From: Mesorhizobium sp. YC-39
Lineage (GTDB): Bacteria > Pseudomonadota > Alphaproteobacteria > Rhizobiales > Rhizobiaceae
Direction of reading: 5' to 3'
Length of the DNA: 64,000 nt
Assembly (NCBI RefSeq): GCF_025753795.1
Contig: NZ_JAOWPS010000015.1
Location: forward strand, 1 to 64,000
Positions 45,221 through 52,763 of this stretch are shown piece by piece (the first letter of the stretch is position 1; the number at the start of each line of letters is the position of its first letter). The notes beneath the pieces are model-generated. The model was not told the DNA's origin. It saw only the letters and a list, made by a program, of their open reading frames with translations, and ran no database searches. The translations under genes were made by a program, and so were the position numbers.

Positions 45221-46446
45221 CCAACCTGGGGGACTGCGCCGTACACGCCGCCGAGATACTTCTTGTAGAGATTGTCGGTGCGGCGAACGGCGCCAACATC
45301 CATCAGGCTATACACCTGTGACCGGCCCCGGCTGTCCTTCTCGCAAAAAACCACCTCTTCCTTGGCGAGATCGTCGAGCAGGGACGCCGAGTGGCACGTC
45401 ATCCATAGTTGCGCGTCATAGGGGTTGCGTTCCGGGTCATAAAACCAGCGGACGATCTCCGGCAGGATCAGCGGGTGGATCGACTGATCCAGTTCGTCGA
45501 CAAGCGCCACCCCTCCATGCTGCAGGGCGAGCAGGATCAGGGGGAAGATGCGGATGAAGGAACGCGTCCCGTGGCTCTCGAGGCCCCAGGGCATGTCCAC
45601 ATGCAGACCCTGATGCCGAAACAGTGCGACCGGTCCGGTTGCTGCCTGCACGATCTGCATCTCCTCGACACCGAGGTCGATGCGCTGCAGCTCTCGGTTG
45701 AGCGCCGCCACGACCGGCGGGTTCTGCGCGAGGTAGGTGATCACGGCCTGGTCGCCAAGATCGGTGCGGTCGATCAGGATGTTGCGATAGACGGCGGCGG
45801 CGGCCTCGAGGATAACCTTGGAGGCCTGGTGTTCGAAGAGTGCCAAGGTCGCGATCACGCTGGCATCCTCCCTTACCTTGTCGACCACCTGCGAGAAGCC
45901 GCTGAGCGGAAAGATCCTCGATCCCTGGACCTTACGGTCGGCATCCCGCTCGAAGACGCGCTGCCATTTGCCTTGGCCCTTGTTCTTCATGCGCAAAGCT
46001 TCGTGGGTGACGGTCTTGATCACGCCATCAGTGGGTTGCAAGTGCAATTCGTAGCGGAAGGTGCCGACATCGTCGGCGACGGCGATCTCCTCCGCGCTGC
46101 GTTCGGCGCCACTCAGGTCGAGCAGACCGCCCAGCTCGATCGCGAGCCGGATCGGACCATTGGCGGAATCCGCGTCGTTGAAGCGCTCGCAGGGAAGACC
46201 AGGACCCTTGTGCTGGAAGCTCTCGCCGATGAACCAGCTCACGAAGGCCAGGGCACGCAGCACGGTCGACTTGCCCGAGCCATTGGGCCCGAACAGCGCA
46301 ACCGCCTTGGCGACACGCTCTTCGGAGCGCGGGAAGATCGAACCGAATCTTTCCGGCAGATCCGGCACGTTCTTGCCGATCCGCAGGTCGAGCACCTGTG
46401 GATCGCGGATGGAATAGAAGTTCTCGATTTCGAGGCGGTACAGCAT
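45217..46446 (-). CDS. rloA: AbiLi/RloA-like AAA ATPase
   Basis: A 409-residue SMC/OLD-like AAA15 ATPase. Walker A is FGPNGSGKST near the N-terminus after the usual IENFYSI strand; the Walker B region is GGVALVDELDQSIHP, and WMTCHSASLLDD is the family His switch. It is the first gene of the rloA-rloB-TIR operon. ATG 46446 was chosen over a GTG two codons upstream. Confidence 0.88.
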   Translation of the reverse strand: MLYRLEIENFYSIRDPQVLDLRIGKNVPDLPERFGSIFPRSEERVAKAVALFGPNGSGKSTVLRALAFVSWFIGESFQHKGPGLPCERFNDADSANGPIRLAIELGGLLDLSGAERSAEEIAVADDVGTFRYELHLQPTDGVIKTVTHEALRMKNKGQGKWQRVFERDADRKVQGSRIFPLSGFSQVVDKVREDASVIATLALFEHQASKVILEAAAAVYRNILIDRTDLGDQAVITYLAQNPPVVAALNRELQRIDLGVEEMQIVQAATGPVALFRHQGLHVDMPWGLESHGTRSFIRIFPLILLALQHGGVALVDELDQSIHPLILPEIVRWFYDPERNPYDAQLWMTCHSASLLDDLAKEEVVFCEKDSRGRSQVYSLMDVGAVRRTDNLYKKYLGGVYGAVPQVG

Positions 46447-46661
46447 TCGCACAATATGAGGTTCGTTATTCGTATTTTCAACCGAAATCTGTCGATTATA
46501 GGTTTTGGTCAGTCCAAATGGCTACCTGAAGTCACGGTTTTGACTGTCGTCGGCTCCCTTCAGCGTGGGGTCTGCGATATCGCGCGGCAAAATATGGCGC
46601 CCGCGACGGGCTCGGTAAGTTCTTTCGTGCAGACGACTGGCTCTTCCACAGCACCTGGAGA

Positions 46662-47384
46662 CTAGACTTCAGAAGCGGGCCTTGCGTCCCAGAAATCAGC
46701 GCTGAAATTGTTCAGTCGGTCACCGTCACCGAGCCTAACCTCAAACTGACCAGGAATGCCTGCTCCGTCATGGCCAGCCTTGAAATAGTCGCGCACTGAC
46801 CAATGAGCCAACAGCCCGAGGTGCTCCCATTCGCGAAGCAGGTCATTCTCACGGTCCTCCGCCAGCTTCCTAGCGCTCGGCTTTCGCTTCGGCTTCGGCT
46901 GAGCGAGTGCATCATAGTCGAAACGGGGCTGGACCTTGTATTTGAAGATAATGGATCCGGAAGTCCACGCATCCTCGGTAGTCCGGCGCCATCGGTAGCT
47001 GACACGCATCTGCATGTTTTGGGTCAGACCAAATGGGAGTATCGTCGGATCGCAAACAAAAAATAGCTGGCCCTCGCGTTCCTCGACCTCCAAGCGTTGC
47101 TCCATCTGGCCAAACGCAAAAGTCAGATCACTACCGGCCTTGTGAGCAGAATATAGCGTCTCTTCCCGCTTCTTGGCCGACTTCGCGATTCTATGCGCCG
47201 CAAGCGCTCGATCGAAGTATCGGAGCTTGGTGGCCACGTACTCTCCGCAGTCGTAGAGTGGTAGGCTGCTGAGTTTTCCGAGGTGCTCTGACCTCATGGC
47301 CTCATCAACCAAGTCGTGAAGCTCGCCGCTGTTGATCGCACCGATGGCCTGCTTCTCGCGGTCACTTAGGTTTATCGGCCCCAT
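46662..47384 (-). CDS. Unknown protein between AbiL and CBASS genes
   Basis: A 240-residue protein that I do not recognise. The N-terminal half is helical with charged repeats (KLRYFDRALAAHRIAKSAKKREETLYSA); the centre has beta-strand character (EGQLFFVCDPTILPFG, RVSYRWRR); the end is SVRDYFKAGHDGAGIPGQFEVRLGDGD. No catalytic motif stands out. Start 47384 has a CGGAGAGCGAG ribosome site; ATG 47402 lacks one. It lies 278 bases after the CBASS E2-like gene on the same strand, so it could be a CBASS accessory or the start of a separate unit. Confidence 0.65.
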   Translation of the reverse strand: MGPINLSDREKQAIGAINSGELHDLVDEAMRSEHLGKLSSLPLYDCGEYVATKLRYFDRALAAHRIAKSAKKREETLYSAHKAGSDLTFAFGQMEQRLEVEEREGQLFFVCDPTILPFGLTQNMQMRVSYRWRRTTEDAWTSGSIIFKYKVQPRFDYDALAQPKPKRKPSARKLAEDRENDLLREWEHLGLLAHWSVRDYFKAGHDGAGIPGQFEVRLGDGDRLNNFSADFWDARPASEV

Positions 47385-47662
47385 CTCGCTCTCCGTCCGC
47401 ATAGATCACACCGTCAGGTTCAACGCATTTAAGGTATCTGACAACACCTCTTGTACGAGAAGCGCACCCAGAAACACGGCTACAGGTCAGATGAACCCCG
47501 TGCCCTGCATCGTCCTCGACCGGTTATTTCACGCACGCCGAGTTCGACAATGAGGTTGAGAGCCCGTCGATCGGCTGCTGCGCTTCATCGCCATGCACGC
47601 GCAGGTACCCGCCACCGCGTACCGATACCGAAAAGTGAGGCCTTGATTGCCTTCTCCCCTTG

Positions 47663-48127
47663 CTACCGCGTTGCCCGGCGAACGGCCCGGCGGATGACTT
47701 CGCTCGAATCTGGATCGGGGTGATCGCCACCGCCTTTCCATTCATCAGAAACCAACCATTCTTCAAAGTAGAATAGCCATGTCGCAATCCATGGAATGAA
47801 GGTCTGGTCCAGGCGCATCGACCCCACCCACTCATGTGCTTTGGGCAGGTGCAGGCAGAGTCGGAGTGGATCGCGGTAGACGTGCGGCAACTTCCTCTCG
47901 CCAGCAAGAAGCTGAATTTCCGGTTCCAGCACCACAGCCTTCGCTGATCCGCCTCGCTCATAGCTCAGACGGACGCGATATTCCCGACTTAATGGCGTGG
48001 GACGAACATGATATTCCCAGGTCAGTCCTTTTGCATTCAACGCACCGCCACCCACACAAATCGGGTTCGCTCGCAGGAACAGGAACTGCTGTGCGGGCGT
48101 GAGATCAGGACGGGTTGACCAGCTCAT
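47663..48127 (-). CDS. E2-like protein of short type II CBASS
   Basis: A 154-residue protein. The pattern YRVRLSYERGG, PHVYRDPLRLCLHLP, IPWIATWLFYFEEWL and EWKGGGDHP is that of the E2 ubiquitin-conjugase-like proteins encoded with CD-NTases in short type II CBASS. The candidate catalytic residue is Cys91 in RLCLHLP. In characterised systems the E2 modifies or primes the CD-NTase without E1 or JAB partners. Its ATG overlaps the CD-NTase stop. Confidence 0.8.
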   Translation of the reverse strand: MSWSTRPDLTPAQQFLFLRANPICVGGGALNAKGLTWEYHVRPTPLSREYRVRLSYERGGSAKAVVLEPEIQLLAGERKLPHVYRDPLRLCLHLPKAHEWVGSMRLDQTFIPWIATWLFYFEEWLVSDEWKGGGDHPDPDSSEVIRRAVRRATR

Positions 48128-49326
48128 TCATCACCGAAGTACGTGTTCTTCGGCACAGCGGTCGCCGCATCGCTGTTGGTCAGCGTAAGACCAACCATAG
48201 GCGCAACAAAAAGCTTTTGCGCCGAGCGCGCGCCTGAAATCTGTTCCGTACGCGCATCCATGACGCGCGCCACGACGGTCTTGCCGTAGGAATCGCCGAG
48301 TTTCTTGGTGATGCGATCGAGGCCTTCGAGTTCAGCCAGGTTCTCAAAGTCTGCGAGCGCCTTCGCGTGCCAGGCAGAAAAGGCAGTGGCTCTTTGCGGC
48401 TCCTTGTTCCAGCGCTCGGCGAAATTCTCACCGACGGTCGTTTCGTTGGCGACTACATACATCAGCTTGCCGTTCACGAACGGCCGATCGATGAAGTGAG
48501 GCATCATCCGGATTGTTGCGATGACGACGTCAAGTTCGGAGTCAAAGGTGAATGTGTTTACGCAACACTCGTAAGCTTGCGCCGCGAGCGTCGTAATGAC
48601 GATGGAGATCGGCGCGATGTCGGCCTCCATTTCGAAGAAATAGATGTCGCGGTGGCGCTTCAGCAGCTGAACCGTGCGGCGCAAAATGCCCTTGGCCCTC
48701 ATGTGAACGGGAAAGGGCTCGATGTTTGCCTGCCTGTCAGATGCGATGGCTTTGCGAACCTTGAGGCGGGGCTGCATCGACGCGCGTTTCTCGAACAGTG
48801 CCCGATACCCTTTTGGGTTTGTGGGCTTGAATTCACTCAGGCTCTTATCCGGCACCAACTCGCCGCTATTGTTGCAGCTGGGGTTCACAATTGTCGGTGA
48901 AACATCCAGGTGGAATTCGCGCGCGTAGTTCAAACGCCAGCACCGCTTTTTCTCCTCAAGCATAGCTGCATAGCGTGCATTTTCGCGAAGCCGGTCTCCG
49001 ACAATCTTCTTCAGCTCAGCTGGCGGGCGCACCGACGCAAACCGGAAAACAACGCAGATAACATCAACATCAAAATCCTCGCGGCCGAGTGGCTTCACTG
49101 AGGTGCCGAGCCCCGCCGATCCATGCGGGTAGACATCAATGTGTTGCAAAATAGGATTGTCCGACGAGGACAGCCAATCTGCGACCGCCTCGTAGCTCGC
49201 CTTGGCGGCCTCCATTTGCGCGGTGGTCAGTTCGAGATCCTGACAGATCTCGTCCAATATCGAATAGACCTCGGATTTGCGCAGCAAGACATTCTGAGGC
49301 ACGAGGCTTCTGGCAAGCTCGTTCAT
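48124..49326 (-). CDS. CD-NTase (cGAS-like nucleotidyltransferase) of CBASS
   Basis: A 400-residue nucleotidyltransferase with the GS motif in YPHGSAG (Gly69, Ser70), the metal-binding pair Asp86 and Asp88 in DFDVDVI, and the third Asp141 in FHLDVSP. It would make a cyclic oligonucleotide second messenger on phage infection. The product cannot be read from sequence. It is coupled to both neighbours: the phospholipase gene ends five bases before its start, and the E2 start overlaps its stop. Confidence 0.92.
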   Translation of the reverse strand: MNELARSLVPQNVLLRKSEVYSILDEICQDLELTTAQMEAAKASYEAVADWLSSSDNPILQHIDVYPHGSAGLGTSVKPLGREDFDVDVICVVFRFASVRPPAELKKIVGDRLRENARYAAMLEEKKRCWRLNYAREFHLDVSPTIVNPSCNNSGELVPDKSLSEFKPTNPKGYRALFEKRASMQPRLKVRKAIASDRQANIEPFPVHMRAKGILRRTVQLLKRHRDIYFFEMEADIAPISIVITTLAAQAYECCVNTFTFDSELDVVIATIRMMPHFIDRPFVNGKLMYVVANETTVGENFAERWNKEPQRATAFSAWHAKALADFENLAELEGLDRITKKLGDSYGKTVVARVMDARTEQISGARSAQKLFVAPMVGLTLTNSDAATAVPKNTYFGDE

Positions 49327-49330
49327 TTCA

Positions 49331-50341
49331 TCACTCGTTCAGCTGATAGCATGGCACAAAGGGCTCTGCCGGTTCCGTCAGAAATACAGGTTCGATGCGC
49401 GCCCGGTCGCGGCGAGCCGCTGCCGCCCCCATCCCCTTCAACTGAGTAATTTTGCGGGTGTCGTCGAGCTTGAAAAATTTCTTCGGCACATCCGGGCAGA
49501 ATCGAAACAGTGCCTCGCGCTCATATTCGTGACCCGTGAGCAACTTGGCCATCCCCATGGCGCTGCGCGATTGACCGTCCATAAACAAACGGATGACATC
49601 AGATCCAAGGACGCCCCAGCCGGGCGCCTCTCCGATCATGTAAACTTCATTCACGCAGCCAAGGCTCAGCACCCGCAGACTGGTCGAAGGCCAGCCCAGC
49701 AAGGTGATGGCTTCAACGACCGCCATTGCGATTGGGTTGTTGCACCACGTGCCGCCGTCAAGCAGGCCGACATCGTCTGCTGTACGATGCCGCTTGAAAT
49801 ACGTGGGGGCCGCCGCCGTGGCCATCGCCGCATCGAGGGCAGACTTCTTATAATCCGTCTTCAATCGGCGATGATGCGCCGTCTTGTAGATATACACACT
49901 GCGCAGGTCGGCATCCCATGCCGGGACCAAGAGCCGCGTCTTGGCATCGCCAATACGCTTGCCCTCGAGCACACCGTCTAATTCGGCGCGCAGCAATTCC
50001 GCATCATGCTTTGGCGCGACGACGTGGCGAACCTCTCTCAACAGGTCACCGATGCGGGTCCAGATGGAGCCGCCGGCCTGCCCGAAGATATGGGGGCCAC
50101 GATGAACGTAGAGATCGAGGAGCCGCTTCGCGGGCAACCCCAACGCAAGACCGATTGCCAGAATGCCACCGGTCGAAGTGCCGGCAATGAGATCAAAATA
50201 ATCGCCGATTGGTCGGCCGATATCTTCTTCCAGCGTAGCCAGGAACGACGCTGGTTGAGTCCCCATGATACCGCCACCGTCAATACACAATATCCGGCGG
50301 ATCGGCTCCAAAGTTTCCTCATCCAGCGTCGGCATTGTCAT
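49331..50341 (-). CDS. capV: CapV patatin-like phospholipase, CBASS effector
   Basis: A 336-residue patatin-like phospholipase. The oxyanion loop is DGGG (residues 21-24), the nucleophile Ser56 in GTSTG, and the catalytic Asp195 in LLDGG. Activated by the CD-NTase product, CapV degrades the inner membrane and kills the infected cell. Its ATG overlaps the stop of the DUF2188 gene by four bases, so it is the second gene of the operon. Confidence 0.93.
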   Translation of the reverse strand: MTMPTLDEETLEPIRRILCIDGGGIMGTQPASFLATLEEDIGRPIGDYFDLIAGTSTGGILAIGLALGLPAKRLLDLYVHRGPHIFGQAGGSIWTRIGDLLREVRHVVAPKHDAELLRAELDGVLEGKRIGDAKTRLLVPAWDADLRSVYIYKTAHHRRLKTDYKKSALDAAMATAAAPTYFKRHRTADDVGLLDGGTWCNNPIAMAVVEAITLLGWPSTSLRVLSLGCVNEVYMIGEAPGWGVLGSDVIRLFMDGQSRSAMGMAKLLTGHEYEREALFRFCPDVPKKFFKLDDTRKITQLKGMGAAAARRDRARIEPVFLTEPAEPFVPCYQLNE

Positions 50342-50562
50342 CCCTTCGGCGGATACGGGTCATTCCCGTACGAATTGCGGTCACGAATCTCGCCGTTGGG
50401 GCGGTGGATAACGACTTCGCTTTTCTGGTTGATTGCGATCTCACGCGCTGCGCGTTCGGCATCCGCCTGGGTGCTGTGCGTGGATGTTACCCGTTGGTTT
50501 CCGGCTCCCCGGACAGCCCATGCATTGTCATGGGGGACGACGTGCTGATTTTTACCAGCCAT
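50338..50562 (-). CDS. DUF2188-like small protein leading the CBASS operon
   Basis: A 74-residue protein: NQHVVPHDNAWAVRGAGNQR, a helical AEAxxxAREIAINQKSE segment and VVIHRPNGEIRDRNSYG match the DUF2188 pattern (a two-strand, helix, two-strand unit). A strong AAGGAGAG ribosome site precedes ATG 50562. It is the first gene of the CBASS operon and is translationally coupled to capV. Its function is unknown; DUF2188 genes are scattered in genomes, so the link to CBASS could be chance, but the coupling argues otherwise. Confidence 0.82.
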   Translation of the reverse strand: MAGKNQHVVPHDNAWAVRGAGNQRVTSTHSTQADAERAAREIAINQKSEVVIHRPNGEIRDRNSYGNDPYPPKG

Positions 50563-50580
50563 GCTACTCTCCTTCTTTCC

Positions 50581-50609
50581 TTGACCTGATTCGCAATCAG
50601 TAATACGAT
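50581..50609 (+). promoter_or_regulatory. Promoter of the CapH/CapP-like genes
   Basis: TTGACC (50581-50586), 17-base spacer, TACGAT (50604-50609). The -10 element lies inside one copy of the repeat found in this region, so repressor binding would block it. Confidence 0.5.
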
Positions 50610-50695
50610 TCTGTACGCTCTGTCATAGGCGGAGCTCAAAAAAGGTCCCCGTAGGGACTGACGATCTAGGTAAGGAAGTCTATACGATCTGTCAT
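50604..50695. repeat. Operator-like repeats between CBASS and its regulator
   Basis: Three related sequences: TACGATTCTGTAC (50604-50616), TACGCTCTGTCAT (50614-50626) and TACGATCTGTCAT (50683-50695). The last two match at 12 of 13 positions. One lies over each predicted promoter, and the last overlaps the regulator's start codon. This suggests binding by the XRE protein on both sides. Confidence 0.65.
50638..50660 (-). terminator. Terminator in the leader of the CBASS operon
   Basis: Minus strand: AGTCCC, TACG, GGGACC-type hairpin (50644-50659) followed by six T. It lies between the predicted CBASS promoter and the first gene, so it could act as an attenuator or as an insulator. Confidence 0.55.
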
Positions 50696-50706
50696 GACTG
50701 AGTCAA
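50679..50706 (-). promoter_or_regulatory. Promoter of the CBASS operon
   Basis: Minus strand TTGACT (50701-50706), 16-base spacer, TATAGA (50679-50684). The spacer contains the repeat TACGATCTGTCAT. Predicted initiation is near 50672. Confidence 0.6.
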
Positions 50707-51008
50707 GCATCCCATCCACCTTCGCCGCCCGCCTGCGTGACATCCGTGAGAAAAGAGAACTGAGCCAATCCGAGCTTGCCCGTGAAGCCGGAATGCAGCC
50801 ATCGGCAATAGCCCACTTCGAGGCCGGCAGGCGCAAGCCATCTTTCGATAATGTCCGCGGACTCGCAAAGGCCTTGAAGGTCACCGCTGACTATCTGCTC
50901 GGCACCAAGACGACCACAACCGCATTCCGTGACGAAGACAAACTGTCCGCAAAGGACCGCAATTTTATCCAGAACATCATCGACACGATGATCGGCGACA
51001 AGAAGTAG
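50694..51008 (+). CDS. XRE-family repressor, CapH-like
   Basis: A 104-residue protein with an XRE helix-turn-helix at residues 10-65 (LRDIREKRELSQSELAREAG, then QPSAIAHFEAGRRKPS) and a short C-terminal helical tail. It is divergent from CBASS and followed by an ImmA-type peptidase gene. This is the arrangement of CapH and CapP, where the repressor is cleaved by the peptidase to induce CBASS. The identification rests on arrangement and family. Confidence 0.88.
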   Translation: MTESSIPSTFAARLRDIREKRELSQSELAREAGMQPSAIAHFEAGRRKPSFDNVRGLAKALKVTADYLLGTKTTTTAFRDEDKLSAKDRNFIQNIIDTMIGDKK

Positions 51009-51017
51009 GATCAGCCC

Positions 51018-51899
51018 TTGGCATCCTTCCGGCTAAAGATGGCAACACAGCTCGGCGAAAAAATTGCCGCCGAGTTCGGCTTCCATCAGTTTCCGGTCGA
51101 TCCCTTCGACATCGCGCGACAAAAAGACATTGCGGTGCAGGCCAAGCCTGCCGACGTGAAAGGCGTATCAGGCGCAATCATTTTTGCGAACGACAAGGTG
51201 ACCATCATTTACTCGAATGAGTATGAGAATGCCGGTTTCGAACAGTTCTCCCTCGGCCATGAACTGGGCCACTATTTTTTACCAGGTCACCCGGAAGAGA
51301 TCATAGCGATGGGCGGGGCACATATGTCTCGTGCTGACTTCACGCAGAATATGTCAATCGAGCTTGAAGCGGACCATTTCGCAAGCGGCTTGCTTATGCC
51401 GACGGCGCTGACACGGAAATTTCTATCGAATAATCAGGTCGGCCTAAACGGCATTCTGAAGCTGGCGGATGAAGCCGGATGCTCATGCACCGCTGCCGCG
51501 ATCCGAGCCGCCGAATGCAGCGCTTATCCGCTCGCAGTAATCGTCTCGCAGGGCGAGCACATTGCCTACGCTTTTATGTCGAACACCTTCAAGGATCTGG
51601 ACAAGCTTCCCTTCTTGCGAAAAGGGATGCCTTTGCCCGACAGCGAGACATTGCGCTTCAATAAGAGCCCCGCAAATGTCCTGCATGCGCGGCGTGCCAA
51701 TGCCGAGACAAACCTCAAGGATTGGTTCGATTGCCCGAGGCGATTGACCCTCGACGAAGAAATCATCGGCCTTGGAAAATATGGCTACACTCTAACAGTG
51801 CTCAGCAGCGAACTCTTGCCAGATGATCCTGCCGAAGAGGAGGATGAGGATGCTGCCCTCGAAGAGAGCTGGACCCCTCGCTTCGCCTACAAGCGATGA
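51018..51899 (+). CDS. ImmA/IrrE metallopeptidase, CapP-like
   Basis: A 293-residue protein with the zinc motif HELGH (His81-Glu82, His85) and the third-ligand region SIELEADHFASGLLMP. A C-terminal domain of about 150 residues follows, ending in an acidic tail (EEEDEDAALEE). Such peptidases cleave XRE-type repressors after a damage or infection signal. The gene starts with TTG ten bases after the CapH-like stop, with a GTAGGA ribosome site; ATG 51039 is an alternative. It should cleave the preceding repressor. Confidence 0.88.
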   Translation: MASFRLKMATQLGEKIAAEFGFHQFPVDPFDIARQKDIAVQAKPADVKGVSGAIIFANDKVTIIYSNEYENAGFEQFSLGHELGHYFLPGHPEEIIAMGGAHMSRADFTQNMSIELEADHFASGLLMPTALTRKFLSNNQVGLNGILKLADEAGCSCTAAAIRAAECSAYPLAVIVSQGEHIAYAFMSNTFKDLDKLPFLRKGMPLPDSETLRFNKSPANVLHARRANAETNLKDWFDCPRRLTLDEEIIGLGKYGYTLTVLSSELLPDDPAEEEDEDAALEESWTPRFAYKR

Positions 51900-52080
51900 T
51901 CGAACGAGCTATCGTTTGGCGCGGGTCGCGCAATTCCAGCGCCTTGTATGTGTAATGACGACGAGCAGCACATGATCTGGGCCGAGTCTGCCGAATCCCC
52001 AGGGCATGTCGCGCAATTCATCTATTGATCAGGTATAGGCAGACGCAGCGCGGCTATTCGCCCGCCTCTTCTCCGAGGCC

Positions 52081-52758
52081 CTATTGTCCAGCAGAAATGT
52101 CGGGCATGATGTCGCCCGCCAGCAACTTCTCCTTCGACAGTAGACCAGCATCCTCGAGTGCCTCGAAATCCGGCAGGTCACGCAACGTGTCGAGTCCGAA
52201 CTCCAGCAGAAATTCTTTTGTGGTGACATAGGTGTAGGGCGCGCCCGGTGTGGGGCTGCGAGGTCCCGAAGCGATCAGCTTCGCGCCGCGCAGATGGCCG
52301 ATCAGGTCGCGCGAAACTTCTTTCCCAAAGAACGATGACAGTTCTCCGCGCGTGATTGGCTGGAAATAAGCGATGCACATCAACACCAGCACTTCGGGCT
52401 GCGTCAGGTCGACCGCCTTCTCACTGCCACCAACCGCCGCACGGATGGCGTCGGCATAGGCCGACCGAGTCAGGTGTTTCCAGCCCCCGGCGACCGCGAC
52501 CAGGTCATAGGGCCGGCCACGCAGGTCCTCCCGAATGTCGTCGATGAGTAGGTCGATGCTGCAGCTCTTGCCGACGACACGCGCCAACGTCTCGCGCGTC
52601 ACAGGTTCGCTGGCGGCGAAGATGGTTGCTTCGACCCGATGCATCCATTCGCGCCAGCGCACCTCCGGCGGAAGATGATCCAGCTCACGATCAAACAGGC
52701 GTTCGCCCGATCGACCGCCTGGCTGCCCCTTTCCTCGTCTGCCCGTCGCTTCCGCCAT
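52081..52758 (-). CDS. scpB: ScpB-like segregation/condensation protein, plasmid-borne
   Basis: A 225-residue protein with two winged-helix domains: MHRVEATIFAASEPVTRETLARVVGKSC is the ScpB N-terminal domain, and QPEVLVLMCIAYFQPITRGEL with PYTYVTTKEFLLEFGLDTLRDLP is the C-terminal one. Chromosomal ScpB works with ScpA and SMC, but neither is seen here. The gene starts six bases past the DUF1403 gene stop and is in its operon. ATG 52758 was preferred for its GAGGAC ribosome site; GTG 52767 would overlap the upstream stop. Confidence 0.9.
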   Translation of the reverse strand: MAEATGRRGKGQPGGRSGERLFDRELDHLPPEVRWREWMHRVEATIFAASEPVTRETLARVVGKSCSIDLLIDDIREDLRGRPYDLVAVAGGWKHLTRSAYADAIRAAVGGSEKAVDLTQPEVLVLMCIAYFQPITRGELSSFFGKEVSRDLIGHLRGAKLIASGPRSPTPGAPYTYVTTKEFLLEFGLDTLRDLPDFEALEDAGLLSKEKLLAGDIMPDISAGQ

Positions 52759-52763
52759 CGTCC

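Noticed and set aside
44240..45268. Open frame of 342 codons on the plus strand across the TIR and rloB genes
   Set aside because: It is antisense to two genes with clear families and has low-complexity content.
45409..46665. Open frame of 418 codons on the plus strand over the AAA ATPase gene
   Set aside because: It mirrors rloA and has no recognisable domain; the minus-strand frame has Walker motifs and operon structure.
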